Of a DNA stretch of 48,658 bases, positions 8,777-16,438 are shown one piece after another. The position numbers and the translations under genes are program-made. Source of the stretch: Planctomycetaceae bacterium (GTDB lineage Bacteria > Planctomycetota > Planctomycetia > Pirellulales > Pirellulaceae). Within the stretch, counting starts at the first letter, position 1. Each line of letters starts with the position of its first letter. Location of the stretch: contig QIKY01000020.1 of assembly GCA_003233175.1 (NCBI GenBank), positions 1 through 48,658 on the forward strand. The letters run 5' to 3'. The notes below the pieces were generated by a model that saw only the letters and a program-made list of their open reading frames with translations, searched no databases and had not been told where the DNA came from.

Positions 8777-8973
8777 TGAAGTTCTTGCTCGATCAAGGCC
8801 TGAAGGGTGATGGCGTCGCTCGGATCATCCAACAGGTCATCGCAGTTGCGGAGAGCGACTTGAACGCCGGCGCTGCAGTCACGGTTACGGATCGACGCCT
8901 GGCGATCAAACGTCTGCCTCTATTTGGCGGCGACGCCCTAGAAGCATCGAACGACGGCGCCAACGGCAGCTAA
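8776..8973 (+). CDS. DUF5615 PIN-like toxin, internally deleted
   Basis: DUF5615 proteins (COG4634) are PIN-like nuclease-fold partners of DUF433, usually about 110-120 residues. This one has 65. It begins with the normal MKFLLDQG N-terminus and then jumps directly to what is normally the C-terminal third (LKGDGVARIIQQVIAVAESD, then the family ending DRRLAIKRLPL). The middle, which in the family carries the second conserved acidic cluster and the central beta-strands, is absent, yet the frame is kept. The likely result is a catalytically dead remnant, while the antitoxin gene is intact. Judged from memory of the family pattern. Confidence 0.65.
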   Translation: MKFLLDQGLKGDGVARIIQQVIAVAESDLNAGAAVTVTDRRLAIKRLPLFGGDALEASNDGANGS

Positions 8974-9377
8974 AAGGAATACGCTGTAGCTCGTTCCGAT
9001 CGTCTTGGCGGCGGCGTTGAGCGCGCTTGGCGTGCTCCCTAAAATGCGACATTTTCAACCGTGAGCGGTATATTAGGTGAGCGGCAGATGAGAAAGCGAC
9101 TGGAACACCGCCGTTGGCGCCAATAACACCGGCAGCTCCTCCGGCTCTCGCTGCTTGCCGGCCATGAGCGGGTGGCGGCGTTCCGAAAACGCCGGGTGGT
9201 TGTGTTCGCCCATCTGTTTGTTAGATTCTGTAGCTGGCGAGGCGCCTCCATTTGGCTGGTTCCGCGCCTTGGTGGTGAACAAACGAGCGGCGGTCTTTGG
9301 CGATTCGCCTCTTAATGACAAGAAACACGTTGTCTTCATCTTCTTTGGCTGAAAAAACGAAAAAGGGAGTCTGTTTG
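8974..9377. other. intergenic region without visible gene
   Basis: No convincing coding sequence. It contains the 16-bp motif around 9046-9061 that also occurs, inverted, upstream of der. The region must hold the promoter of the downstream fae gene, but I cannot identify its boxes. Confidence 0.5.
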
Positions 9378-9881
9378 ATGTCCATGTATATTGGCGAAGC
9401 GTTGGCTGGCGATGGCAATGAGATTGCTCATATCGACTTGTTAATCGGCGATAAGAACGGCCCGGTGGGCGCGGCGTTCGCCAACGCGTTGGCTCGCCAA
9501 AGTTCCGGCCACAACAACCTTCTGGCGGTGCTCGAACCGAATTTGGCCGTCAAGCCGGCGACCGTCATGATTACCAAAGTGACCATCGAAGGCATGCGCC
9601 AAGCCGTGCAAATGTTTGGTCCGGCGCAGTTCGCCGTGGCCAAGGCAGTGGCCGATAGCGTGGGCGATGGCGTGATTCCCGCCGATCAAGCTGAAGATTT
9701 GGTCATCGTCTGCGGCGTGTTTATCCACCCCGCCGCCGAAGACGACAAAAAAATCTACGAATACAATTACCAAGCCACCAAAGACGCGATTTGCGCCGCC
9801 ATGAACAACAAGCCGTCAGTCCAAGACATGCTGGACGGCAAAGACGCTTCGTCGCACCCGTTCAAGGGTTTCGACGCCTAA
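9378..9881 (+). CDS. fae: formaldehyde-activating enzyme (Fae)
   Basis: Condenses formaldehyde with tetrahydromethanopterin to methylene-H4MPT, the entry step of the archaeal-type C1 pathway found in methylotrophs and many planctomycetes. In 167 residues it shows the family pattern: [20 protein letters not shown] with the catalytic-type histidine, [11 protein letters not shown], the [12 protein letters not shown] loop and the C-terminal SHPFKGFDA end. ATG 9378 is chosen because AAAAAGGGAG precedes it and homologues start at this point; the longer frame from 9297 adds a nonsense leader. A strong terminator hairpin follows at 9931. No other H4MPT gene is next to it. Confidence 0.95.
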   Translation: MSMYIGEALAGDGNEIAHIDLLIGDKNGPVGAAFANALARQSSGHNNLLAVLEPNLAVKPATVMITKVTIEGMRQAVQMFGPAQFAVAKAVADSVGDGVIPADQAEDLVIVCGVFIHPAAEDDKKIYEYNYQATKDAICAAMNNKPSVQDMLDGKDASSHPFKGFDA

Positions 9882-9930
9882 GCGGCGTGCGAGAAAATAT
9901 TGTCGTACCAGTAAATCGGATACGTGCCAG

Positions 9931-9966
9931 AAGCCCGGCTTTTTCAAAAAGCCGGGCTTCTTTTTA
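9931..9966 (+). terminator. rho-independent terminator after fae
   Basis: Perfect 14-bp stem (9931-9944 with 9946-9959, core AAGCCCGGC) with a one-base loop, followed by a run of T. One of five related GCCCGGC hairpins in this window. Confidence 0.85.
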
Positions 9967-10285
9967 GGGTGCGTCGCTCAATCTCTTATGGCGACACAAA
10001 CTGACTCGTCATTCTTGAAGCTGTAAGAGTTTCAATCGGGCGCACGCGCAACACTCGTTGCCTTGTTCTCGCTTTGTCGGAGAACTGAAGGAATAGGATA
10101 TCTCACGGTCGGTGATCAATGTTGTCGTGACGTCGGCAGTGTCACTTCCACCGGCGAGACGAATCACCAATGGTTGGCGCCGCGATAACGTCCATCCTCC
10201 CACGTAGCTGAAGTCGCCAGACTTCGGGCCGTTCAGTTTGCTATCGAGATTTCCCCAAGTCTGGCGACTTCGGCTGCTGCTATTT
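9967..10285. other. intergenic region with palindromic element
   Basis: Gap between fae and the convergent DUF1501 gene. It holds the imperfect palindrome 10204-10275. The minus-strand frame 10009-10308 has no protein character. Confidence 0.5.
10204..10275. repeat. GAAGTCGCCAGACTTCGG palindromic element
   Basis: Left arm from 10204 (GTAGCTGAAGTCGCCAGACTT) pairs with the right arm ending at 10275-10277 (AAGTCTGGCGACTTCGGC), about 18 of 21 positions, with a loop of about 30 bp. Each arm is itself a small palindrome. It lies 9 bp beyond the stop of the DUF1501 gene and belongs to the same family as the copies inside the neighbouring large gene. Confidence 0.75.
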
Positions 10286-11743
10286 CTACGTAAACAGGTC
10301 ATGCACAACTCTTCCGTGGACGTCGGTTAGTCGGAAATCGCGGCCCTGATGCCGGTGGGTCAGTCGTAGATGGTTGATGCCCAACAGGTGCAGGCAGGTC
10401 GCGTGAAAATCGTGGACGTGGACCTCGTCATCAACGACGGCGAATCCAAAGTCATCGGTCGTCCCGTACGTGAAGCCGCGTTTGATTCCACCGCCGGCCA
10501 ACCAGATGCTGAAGCACTCTTTGTGATGATCTCGACCGGGCGGTGTCTTCGCCCCCGTCCCGGCATTGTTTTCCTGGACCATCGGCGTGCGACCGAATTC
10601 GCCGCCCCAGATCACGAGCGTTTCATCCAGCAGCCCGCGTTGCTTGAGGTCCTGAATGAGCGCCGCACAGCCGCGATCAACCTTGCGACATGATCTGGGC
10701 AGGCCCTTGTAGATATCGGAGTGGTGGTCCCAGCCCTTGGCAAACACTTGCACAAATCGAACGCCCTGCTCGACCAGTCGGCGGGCGAGCAGGCAGTGGC
10801 GATTAAAATCGCCGCCTTGTACGTTGCCGCCCGCCCCCGCAAGGCCATACAATTCGAGAATGTGCCGCGGTTCAGAAGCCAGATCGACCAATTCAGGAAC
10901 CGCCGTTTGCATGCGATAGGCGAGTTCGTACTGGGCGATTCTCGTCGCGATTTCTGGATCGTGGTATCGCTGGAAGGCCTGGTCGTTGAGACGATTCACG
11001 GCGCTCACGATGTCGCCTCGTTCTTCGTGCGAGACCTGCTTCGGGTTTTCCAGGAAGAAGATAGGATTTTTGCCGCGACGGAACTCGACGCCCTGATATC
11101 GTGAAGACAGAAACCCGCTGCTCCACACCGACGGACCCGCAATAGGTGCTCCATCCTTCAACACGACGTAAGCTGGCAGGTTCTCGTTTTCCGTTCCGAG
11201 TCCATAAATGGTCCAGGCTCCAAACGTCGGGCGCCCCATGCGTCCGTGGCCCGTGTGCATGAACAATTCGCCGGAGCCATGATTGATTTCGTTGGTCCGC
11301 ATGCTGCGAATAACCGTCAACTCATCGGCGACTTTCGCCAGATGAGGAAATAATTCCGACATCACGACGCCGCTTTTCCCTTGCGGAGCGAACTTGTAGG
11401 GCGACTTGATCGCTCTCGCTTGAGGTGTGATAAACGCGAACTTCTGGCCGCGTGTCAGCTCCTCGGGCAGCGGCTGGCCATCCCATTTTTCGAGCGCCGG
11501 CTTGGGATCCAGCGTGTCCATCTGTGACGGTCCGCCCGTCATGTGGAGGAAGATCACGCTCTTGGCGCGCGGCGGATGGTGAATGATTCGCTGCCGGCTC
11601 GCTGAATCTGCTGCGTTCACGTCGCGTTGCAACAGCGAAGCCAGCGCAAGCGAGCCGATCCCCAGCGTTCCCTGCCGCAGGAGGCTTCGACGACTGATGC
11701 TTCCGCTACGACTACCGCAGATTGCTGATCGTTTTTTTTTCAT
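10286..11743 (-). CDS. DUF1501 protein with twin-arginine leader
   Basis: A 485-residue member of DUF1501, an alkaline-phosphatase-superfamily group abundant in Planctomycetes. Seen: N-terminal ISRRSLLRQGTLGIGSLALA (twin-arginine signal, about residues 17-36), FLHMTGGPSQMDTLDPKP with a probable metal-binding Asp, TLVIWGGEFGRTPM near residue 380, and GRDHHKECFSIWLAGGGIK near 415 with the conserved RDH. Last gene of a three-gene minus-strand operon (DUF1080, DUF1549/1553, DUF1501), 100 bp after the preceding gene. Probably exported folded; its enzymatic reaction is not established. Confidence 0.9.
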   Translation of the reverse strand: MKKKRSAICGSRSGSISRRSLLRQGTLGIGSLALASLLQRDVNAADSASRQRIIHHPPRAKSVIFLHMTGGPSQMDTLDPKPALEKWDGQPLPEELTRGQKFAFITPQARAIKSPYKFAPQGKSGVVMSELFPHLAKVADELTVIRSMRTNEINHGSGELFMHTGHGRMGRPTFGAWTIYGLGTENENLPAYVVLKDGAPIAGPSVWSSGFLSSRYQGVEFRRGKNPIFFLENPKQVSHEERGDIVSAVNRLNDQAFQRYHDPEIATRIAQYELAYRMQTAVPELVDLASEPRHILELYGLAGAGGNVQGGDFNRHCLLARRLVEQGVRFVQVFAKGWDHHSDIYKGLPRSCRKVDRGCAALIQDLKQRGLLDETLVIWGGEFGRTPMVQENNAGTGAKTPPGRDHHKECFSIWLAGGGIKRGFTYGTTDDFGFAVVDDEVHVHDFHATCLHLLGINHLRLTHRHQGRDFRLTDVHGRVVHDLFT

Positions 11744-11811
11744 GACTCTTCTTTCGGCCTAGGTTTCGTGAGCCCGTTGTCGCGAAGGCATGCATGAATC
11801 TTCCAGGATCT

Positions 11812-11836
11812 CCGAAGTCTTGCGGCTTCAGCTACG
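11812..11836. repeat. single arm of the GAAGTC palindromic family
   Basis: CCGAAGTCTTGCGGCTTCAG, a lone arm of the repeat family also seen at 10204, 12484 and 13963. It lies 8 bp beyond the stop of the DUF1549/1553 gene, in its intergenic gap to the DUF1501 gene. Confidence 0.6.
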
Positions 11837-11843
11837 TACTTGC

Positions 11844-14483
11844 TTACGGCTTGTTGATTGCTTCGTCGAGGTTGAGCAGCACTTGCGCGACTGCGAACCA
11901 GGACTCTCGTTGACGGTAAACGCCCAGTAAGATCTCCAACTCGTTCTCGTTTGGTCGGCGAGCCAGTGTTCGCCGGAAGGCGCGTGTGACTTTGTCGCGA
12001 TCGCCGCCGTTCCAGCTTTCCATAACTGAGGCAAACGCAGCCGCCATCTCAACAAAGACCGGATCGTTTAAAAGAGTCAACGCCTGCAATGGCGTGTTGG
12101 AGCGGTCTCGCCGAACGATACACGTAGATCGACCAGTCGCGTCGAAGGTGATCATGCTGGGATAAGGGTTCCCGCGCCGCCAGACGGTGTAGATCCCTCG
12201 TCGATAACGATCATCGCCGCTCGAGGTCGGATACCTGGTTTCCGTTGCGCCCACGATTTCCTTCCACAACCCGCTCGGCTGCCGTGGATAAACGGGCGGG
12301 CCGCCAACCTCATGCGACAGCAATCCAGAGACCGCGAGCAAATGGTCGCGTATTAACTCCGCCGACAAACGAAAACGCGGACCGCGCCAATACAGTCGGT
12401 TCTCGGAGTCCACTTCGTCGCCAGACGGGCAAGAGTTCGGGGATTCGCCGTCAATGGAATGCTGCAAGTCTTTCGGATCGCCGCCCGAAGTCTTGCGACT
12501 TCGGCTACTGACTCTTCCGCCCTCGTGCAAAGAAACTCGCGACGTTTGCTGATACATCGACGACAGAACCATCGTTTTGATCAGCCGCTTGACGGACCAG
12601 CCTTGACCGACAAAGTCGACGGCCAGCCAGTCGAGCAGTGCCGGATGGGTCGGAGGTTCGCCCTGCAGGCCGAAATCTTCCGGCGTCGCGACGAGACCGC
12701 GTCCGAAGATCTCCGCCCAGATTCGGTTGACCGCCACTCGCGATGTCAGCGGATTGTCCGGATCAACCAGCCAGCGCGCCAAGCCGAGCCGGTTTCTCGG
12801 CAGCGAGACGTCGAAGTCGTGCAGCACCGCGGGCGCGCCAGGCTCGACCGGCTCGCCCAGACTTGTGTAGTCACCGCGAATAAAAATATGGGAGGTCGGC
12901 GGCTGCTCCGCATTCTGCATCACCATGGTCAACGGTGCGACACGTTTTAGTTCCTGTCGCAATCGATAGAGGCGTTTGACATGCGGGCCGGTTGCCGAGT
13001 GGTCATAAAGCAACAAAGTATCGATGCGATTCTTAGCGTCCGGCGTCCGCTTCGTCGGATCTTGCGCAAGATACCTGTCACCGTTGCGCAGATTGTAAGG
13101 GAACTGTTCCCAGGGAATCGTGGCGCCTCGCTTGCTGCGAATAAACTGTCGTTCCCAGTTCGCTTGATCGGCTCTCGCGATAGCCTTTGTGTCTTCAAGC
13201 TGCTGCTCCTCGTGGACAAGGAGTCGACGAATTTCGTCGGCTCGTCGCCGATCAGCGTCCGAGGCGTAGACAGGGATTTCACGACCGGTGAACACCTTCT
13301 TGAACATCTTCTCGCCCTTCATCGCGACTTCGGGCGCCGCCTGATTGAAGAACGCATAGAGTTGATAGTATTCGCGCTGCGTGACGGGATCGAATTTGTG
13401 GTCGTGACACTGGGCGCATCCCAGCGTCATTCCCAGCCAGGCGGTTCCGGTCGTGCTGACTCGGTCGTGGATCACGTTGGCGCGAACTTCCGGAACCTTG
13501 GCGCCGCCGGAAAAGTTGGTGGGAACATTGCGATGAAAGCCGGTCGCGACAAGCTGTTCGGTGCTTGGGTCGGGCAGTAGGTCGCCGGCCAGTTGCTCGA
13601 CGGTGAACTGGTCAAACGGCATGTCGTCGTTCAGGGCTCGAATCACCCAGTCTCGATACGGCCAGATGTTTCGCAGGTCGTCGTGCTGGTAGCCGTTGGA
13701 GTCCGCATAGCGCGCCAAATCGAGCCAGTAGGTGGCCCACTTTTCACCGAAGTGTTTTGAATGCAACAGTCGATCAACCTGGGCCTCATAGTTTTTTACA
13801 GACGGATCAGCCTCGAACGCTTCGACTTCCGCGACCGACGGCGGCAGCCCGATCAGATCAAGATGCAGGCGCCGCAGCAGAACCGCTGGTTCCGCGCGAG
13901 GAGAAGGTTCCAGTGTTGCCGTAGCCAAAGCCGCAAGAATTCGAGCATCGCCACCTGACGCTCCCGAAGTCTTGCGACTTCGGCCTTTCGCTTCAATGCG
14001 CGCGAGAATAAAGAAGTCGATCTCGTTGGCTGGCCACGATTCATTACGAACTTGTGGAAGAACGGGCAACGCCGGCTTGATGTACGACCAATGCCGCTCG
14101 TACTTCGCTCCGTCCCGGATCCAGGCAGCGAGTTTTCCGATTTCTTTTAGTGAGAGCGGCTCACCCTCCGGCGGCATCCGTAGATCAGGATCGCTGCTGG
14201 TCACCCGCTCGATGAGACTGCTTTCATCCGGCTCGCCCGGCACAATCGCCGCGAAGTCGATGGCGTCCTCTCGCCGATCGAATCTCAGGTCGGCTTCGCG
14301 CGCACCGGCATCGGGACCGTGGCACTTGAAACATTTCCCGGATAGGATCGGGCGAATGTCACGGTTGTAGCTGAGGGATTCTGGCTGCGCAGAGACCTCT
14401 CGCGCGCCGACAAAGAAGGCGACCGCGAACAGCCAGAAAACCCATCCCGTGGTAGCGACTGGGGAATTGCAATTCAGATTCAT
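11844..14483 (-). CDS. DUF1549/DUF1553 protein with N-terminal cytochrome-like motif (PSCyt1)
   Basis: About 879 residues. After a signal peptide (about 12-32, ending VSAQ) comes a cytochrome-c-like region with CFKCH, then DUF1549 with WATYWLDLARYADSNGY and the second haem-type motif CAQCHDHKFDPV, then DUF1553 with DNPLTSRVAVNRIWAEIFGRGLV and the C-terminal TPLQALTLLNDPVF stretch. Such proteins are exported and typically paired with DUF1501, as here. Start 14483 is preferred: it follows the upstream stop by 14 bp and has GGAG upstream, while the longer frame from 14549 overlaps the DUF1080 gene. Two segments near residues 167-190 and 643-672 are not family sequence: both contain RSRKTSG and are translated palindromic repeats (about 13919-13985 and 12425-12508). 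Confidence 0.9.
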   Translation of the reverse strand: MNLNCNSPVATTGWVFWLFAVAFFVGAREVSAQPESLSYNRDIRPILSGKCFKCHGPDAGAREADLRFDRREDAIDFAAIVPGEPDESSLIERVTSSDPDLRMPPEGEPLSLKEIGKLAAWIRDGAKYERHWSYIKPALPVLPQVRNESWPANEIDFFILARIEAKGRSRKTSGASGGDARILAALATATLEPSPRAEPAVLLRRLHLDLIGLPPSVAEVEAFEADPSVKNYEAQVDRLLHSKHFGEKWATYWLDLARYADSNGYQHDDLRNIWPYRDWVIRALNDDMPFDQFTVEQLAGDLLPDPSTEQLVATGFHRNVPTNFSGGAKVPEVRANVIHDRVSTTGTAWLGMTLGCAQCHDHKFDPVTQREYYQLYAFFNQAAPEVAMKGEKMFKKVFTGREIPVYASDADRRRADEIRRLLVHEEQQLEDTKAIARADQANWERQFIRSKRGATIPWEQFPYNLRNGDRYLAQDPTKRTPDAKNRIDTLLLYDHSATGPHVKRLYRLRQELKRVAPLTMVMQNAEQPPTSHIFIRGDYTSLGEPVEPGAPAVLHDFDVSLPRNRLGLARWLVDPDNPLTSRVAVNRIWAEIFGRGLVATPEDFGLQGEPPTHPALLDWLAVDFVGQGWSVKRLIKTMVLSSMYQQTSRVSLHEGGRVSSRSRKTSGGDPKDLQHSIDGESPNSCPSGDEVDSENRLYWRGPRFRLSAELIRDHLLAVSGLLSHEVGGPPVYPRQPSGLWKEIVGATETRYPTSSGDDRYRRGIYTVWRRGNPYPSMITFDATGRSTCIVRRDRSNTPLQALTLLNDPVFVEMAAAFASVMESWNGGDRDKVTRAFRRTLARRPNENELEILLGVYRQRESWFAVAQVLLNLDEAINKP
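12425..12508. repeat. palindromic element inside coding sequence, copy at DUF1553
   Basis: The right part CCCGAAGTCTTGCGACTTCGG (around 12484-12504) pairs imperfectly (about 16 of 23) with a left part around 12426-12448. On the coding strand it reads SRSRKTSGGDPKDL and continues to about GDEV. In related proteins the flanking sequence is continuous, so I infer an insertion of roughly 85-90 bp that kept the frame. Confidence 0.65.
13919..13985. repeat. palindromic element inside coding sequence, copy at DUF1549
   Basis: Left arm 13919-13946 and right arm 13960-13985 (with CCCGAAGTCTTGCGACTTCGG) form an imperfect palindrome of about 67 bp. It is translated as GRSRKTSGASGGDARILA in the linker between the usual IDxFxLARxEAKG and LEPSP segments of the family, i.e. 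an in-frame insertion of about 23 codons. Confidence 0.7.
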
Positions 14484-14497
14484 TGGCGCCACCACTC

Positions 14498-15538
14498 CTA
14501 CAGTTCCCGTATGAAAATATTCCGCCAACGACAGACCGCCCCAGGCCACCAGCGCTCCTGACCGATACGATCGCGGTCGCTGGTGCTGTGGATCTCCAGC
14601 ACGATGTGCCCGCGACGCCCCAACGCTTTGGCGACGGATTCTTTGTCGTAATTCGGCCAGTCGACGGATCCGGTATCGAGCTCCGCGATCTTCAAACCGT
14701 TGATCCAGGTCGTGATGCGGGGATGTTTTCCCTCGCAGCGAATTTTGAACGTGTTCCAGTCGCCAAACTTCCAGACCGCGATGAAGTCGTCAACATCGGC
14801 GGCGTAACTCAGCAGCTTCCGCTTCTGGTCATTGATTTCTGATCGCTTGTCGTTCGGGTCAGCCGCGACAAGTCCCATCGGTTTGCCCGTGGCGTCGCGT
14901 TTCACATCAATGGCGAACGGCATGCCGTGCAGATTGGCCAGCCCGTTTCCGAAGACTCCACCAAGACCACCGTGCGGTCGGTGATCGACAAGCACTTGAT
15001 ATCCAACGTTGCCAGCCGCCAGAGCCCTTACGAGAATTCCCGTGTCCACGCGCCAGTCAGGCAGCGCGTCGATCAGCAATTCGAAGTCGCCGAATTTTTC
15101 TTCCGATACCAGATAGCCGCCCAGTCCGCTGCCATGTGGATTCTGCGCACCGACGATTGCTCCCTCCTGGACAGTCCACTTGCCGGTGTGTGCGGTCACT
15201 CGCTTGAGTCGCGCGGCGCTGACTTTCCGTTTGGGGCCTCCCGGAAATAGTGGCATCGGCAAACGGGGGCGCGGGCGCCAGCCCGCCAGACTGGCGCCGT
15301 CGAACAACGCGCGAAATCCTTCGGGAGGGCGAGGCCTGCTTTGCGGCGAGTTGTCGGCGGCGGCCGTCGAGCCGAGCGTTTTCATAGCCAGCATTCCGGC
15401 AAGCGCTCCGGCGCCGTATCGCAAAAACTCCCGTCGCGCTGGGTGGCGAACACCAGCCACCTCTCCGTCGCCGCATGGAGCTAACTCGGCTACGGAATCA
15501 GTCTCGCACTGTTCAGACCCGTGTTGGATTTTGCGCAT
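14498..15538 (-). CDS. DUF1080 (3-keto-disaccharide hydrolase-like) secreted protein
   Basis: A 346-residue protein whose main part is a DUF1080 domain, a concanavalin-like beta-sandwich found in many planctomycete secreted proteins (some DUF1080 members cleave 3-keto-glycosides). Seen: PEGFRALFDGASLAGWRPR opening the domain near residue 72, TGKWTVQEGAIVG, GDFELLIDALPDWRVDTGI, and WNTFKIRCEGKHPRITTWING near the end. A twin-arginine-like leader ARREFLRYGAGALAG sits at residues 34-48. Start ATG 15538 has AAAGGA upstream. The residues between the start and the leader (about 14-33) are encoded by repeat-like sequence. First gene of the operon with the DUF1549/1553 and DUF1501 genes. Confidence 0.85.
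   Translation of the reverse strand: MRKIQHGSEQCETDSVAELAPCGDGEVAGVRHPARREFLRYGAGALAGMLAMKTLGSTAAADNSPQSRPRPPEGFRALFDGASLAGWRPRPRLPMPLFPGGPKRKVSAARLKRVTAHTGKWTVQEGAIVGAQNPHGSGLGGYLVSEEKFGDFELLIDALPDWRVDTGILVRALAAGNVGYQVLVDHRPHGGLGGVFGNGLANLHGMPFAIDVKRDATGKPMGLVAADPNDKRSEINDQKRKLLSYAADVDDFIAVWKFGDWNTFKIRCEGKHPRITTWINGLKIAELDTGSVDWPNYDKESVAKALGRRGHIVLEIHSTSDRDRIGQERWWPGAVCRWRNIFIREL
15442..15494. repeat. repeat in the leader region of the DUF1080 gene
   Basis: Contains the perfect hairpin GGTGGC (15442-15447) with GCCACC (15456-15461), followed by a CCGTCG...CTCGGCTACGG stretch. On the coding strand it encodes the non-family residues SVAELAPCGDGEVAGVRHP between the start codon and the twin-arginine motif. 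Confidence 0.5.
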
Positions 15539-16089
15539 GAGTTAGTTCCTTTGCTCGCCATCCAGCCCGCTCAACTCGCCTTCGCTGTTCTGCGTAAAGA
15601 GCGTTCGAGAAATAAACTCCGCACGATAAGGATTGACACAATTGCATCATATCTAGTGCAAATGTCATGTTTTTCCGCCGCTTGAGGTATGAATGCCCTA
15701 TGGTCGCCTCACGCTCCACGAAAGAACGCTACTTTCTCGGAGCGAAAGGCGACACTCATTGCTGGAAGCATTTTTTAGGAAAGTCCGGCAGCAACGACCG
15801 ACGCGACGAAACTCGCAGCAGTTGTCTCGAAAACGGCAGATATTTATAATAGGGTTACAAAAGTTCGGTGTCAACCTTCTGGCCCGAAAGTGTAGTCGAA
15901 TATCTATGCGAGATAACGATCCTTCCACGGGACACATTCGAACAGAAGTTCGATCGTCGACGTGGGCGAGAAAGGTGATTGGAATGGCGGTTCCATCCCG
16001 GGAGCATGACGTGATCTTCACCGACGACGGTTGCCAAATGTGGTTCGGCGGCGTCAAATAATACGAGTTAGGAGCTGCGCGGCATTTGA
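15539..16089. other. intergenic region upstream of the DUF1080 operon
   Basis: About 550 bp with lower coding character. It contains the palindrome 15703-15753. Overlapping frames on both strands (e.g. 15693-16061 plus) begin inside that palindrome and match nothing I recognise. It must hold the operon promoter, which I cannot pinpoint. Confidence 0.45.
15703..15753. repeat. GTCGCC...CGAAAG palindromic repeat
   Basis: Arms 15703-15724 and 15732-15753 are near-perfect reverse complements (GTCGCC, GCTCC, GAAAG) with a 7-bp loop. This is a typical short hairpin repeat of planctomycete intergenic regions. Confidence 0.7.
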
Positions 16090-16410
16090 TTATCGGATTT
16101 TGGATGACTTACGTGGATGGATTTCATAATTCCACTCGCCGTGAAAATCATGGCGTTTGATAATGCATTCCGCTAACGCCTCGTCGGAAACTTTGATTCC
16201 CTTCTCGCATGTTTTCTCATCAAGCCAAGCGTGAACCTCAGGGCCGTTAGCGGTTCGAGTATTTCCAATGCTCGCAACCACGATTTCGTGTGACTCTAGC
16301 GGCGCGCTTCGCCAATTTCTTGTGATGTGGCGGAACAGCCTGTGTTCGATCTTGTTCCACTTGCGCCCGGCGGGTAGTGGCAAAGTTCAACGATCAATTC
16401 TGTTTTGTCC
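16090..16410 (-). pseudogene. ISAzo13-type transposase, C-terminal remnant
   Basis: Residues KWNKIEHRLFRHITRNWR, then SHEIVVASIGNTRTANG, then GIKVSDEALAECIIKRHDFHGEWNYEI are the characteristic C-terminus of ISAzo13 family (Rhodopirellula-type DDE) transposases. Just upstream (about 16376-16410) a second frame reads TELIVELCHYPPG, the segment that normally precedes KWNKIEH, so a frameshift separates the two. The N-terminal DDE part is missing. It lies 29 bp beyond the 3' end of the convergently decaying DUF1501 region, on the same strand as that gene. Confidence 0.8.
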
Positions 16411-16438
16411 GCCAACCGTTGATGGCGGAGGTGCGCCC

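Noticed and set aside
15693-16061. 122-codon plus-strand frame
   Set aside because: Begins inside a palindrome, equally long frames exist on the other strand, no family resemblance.
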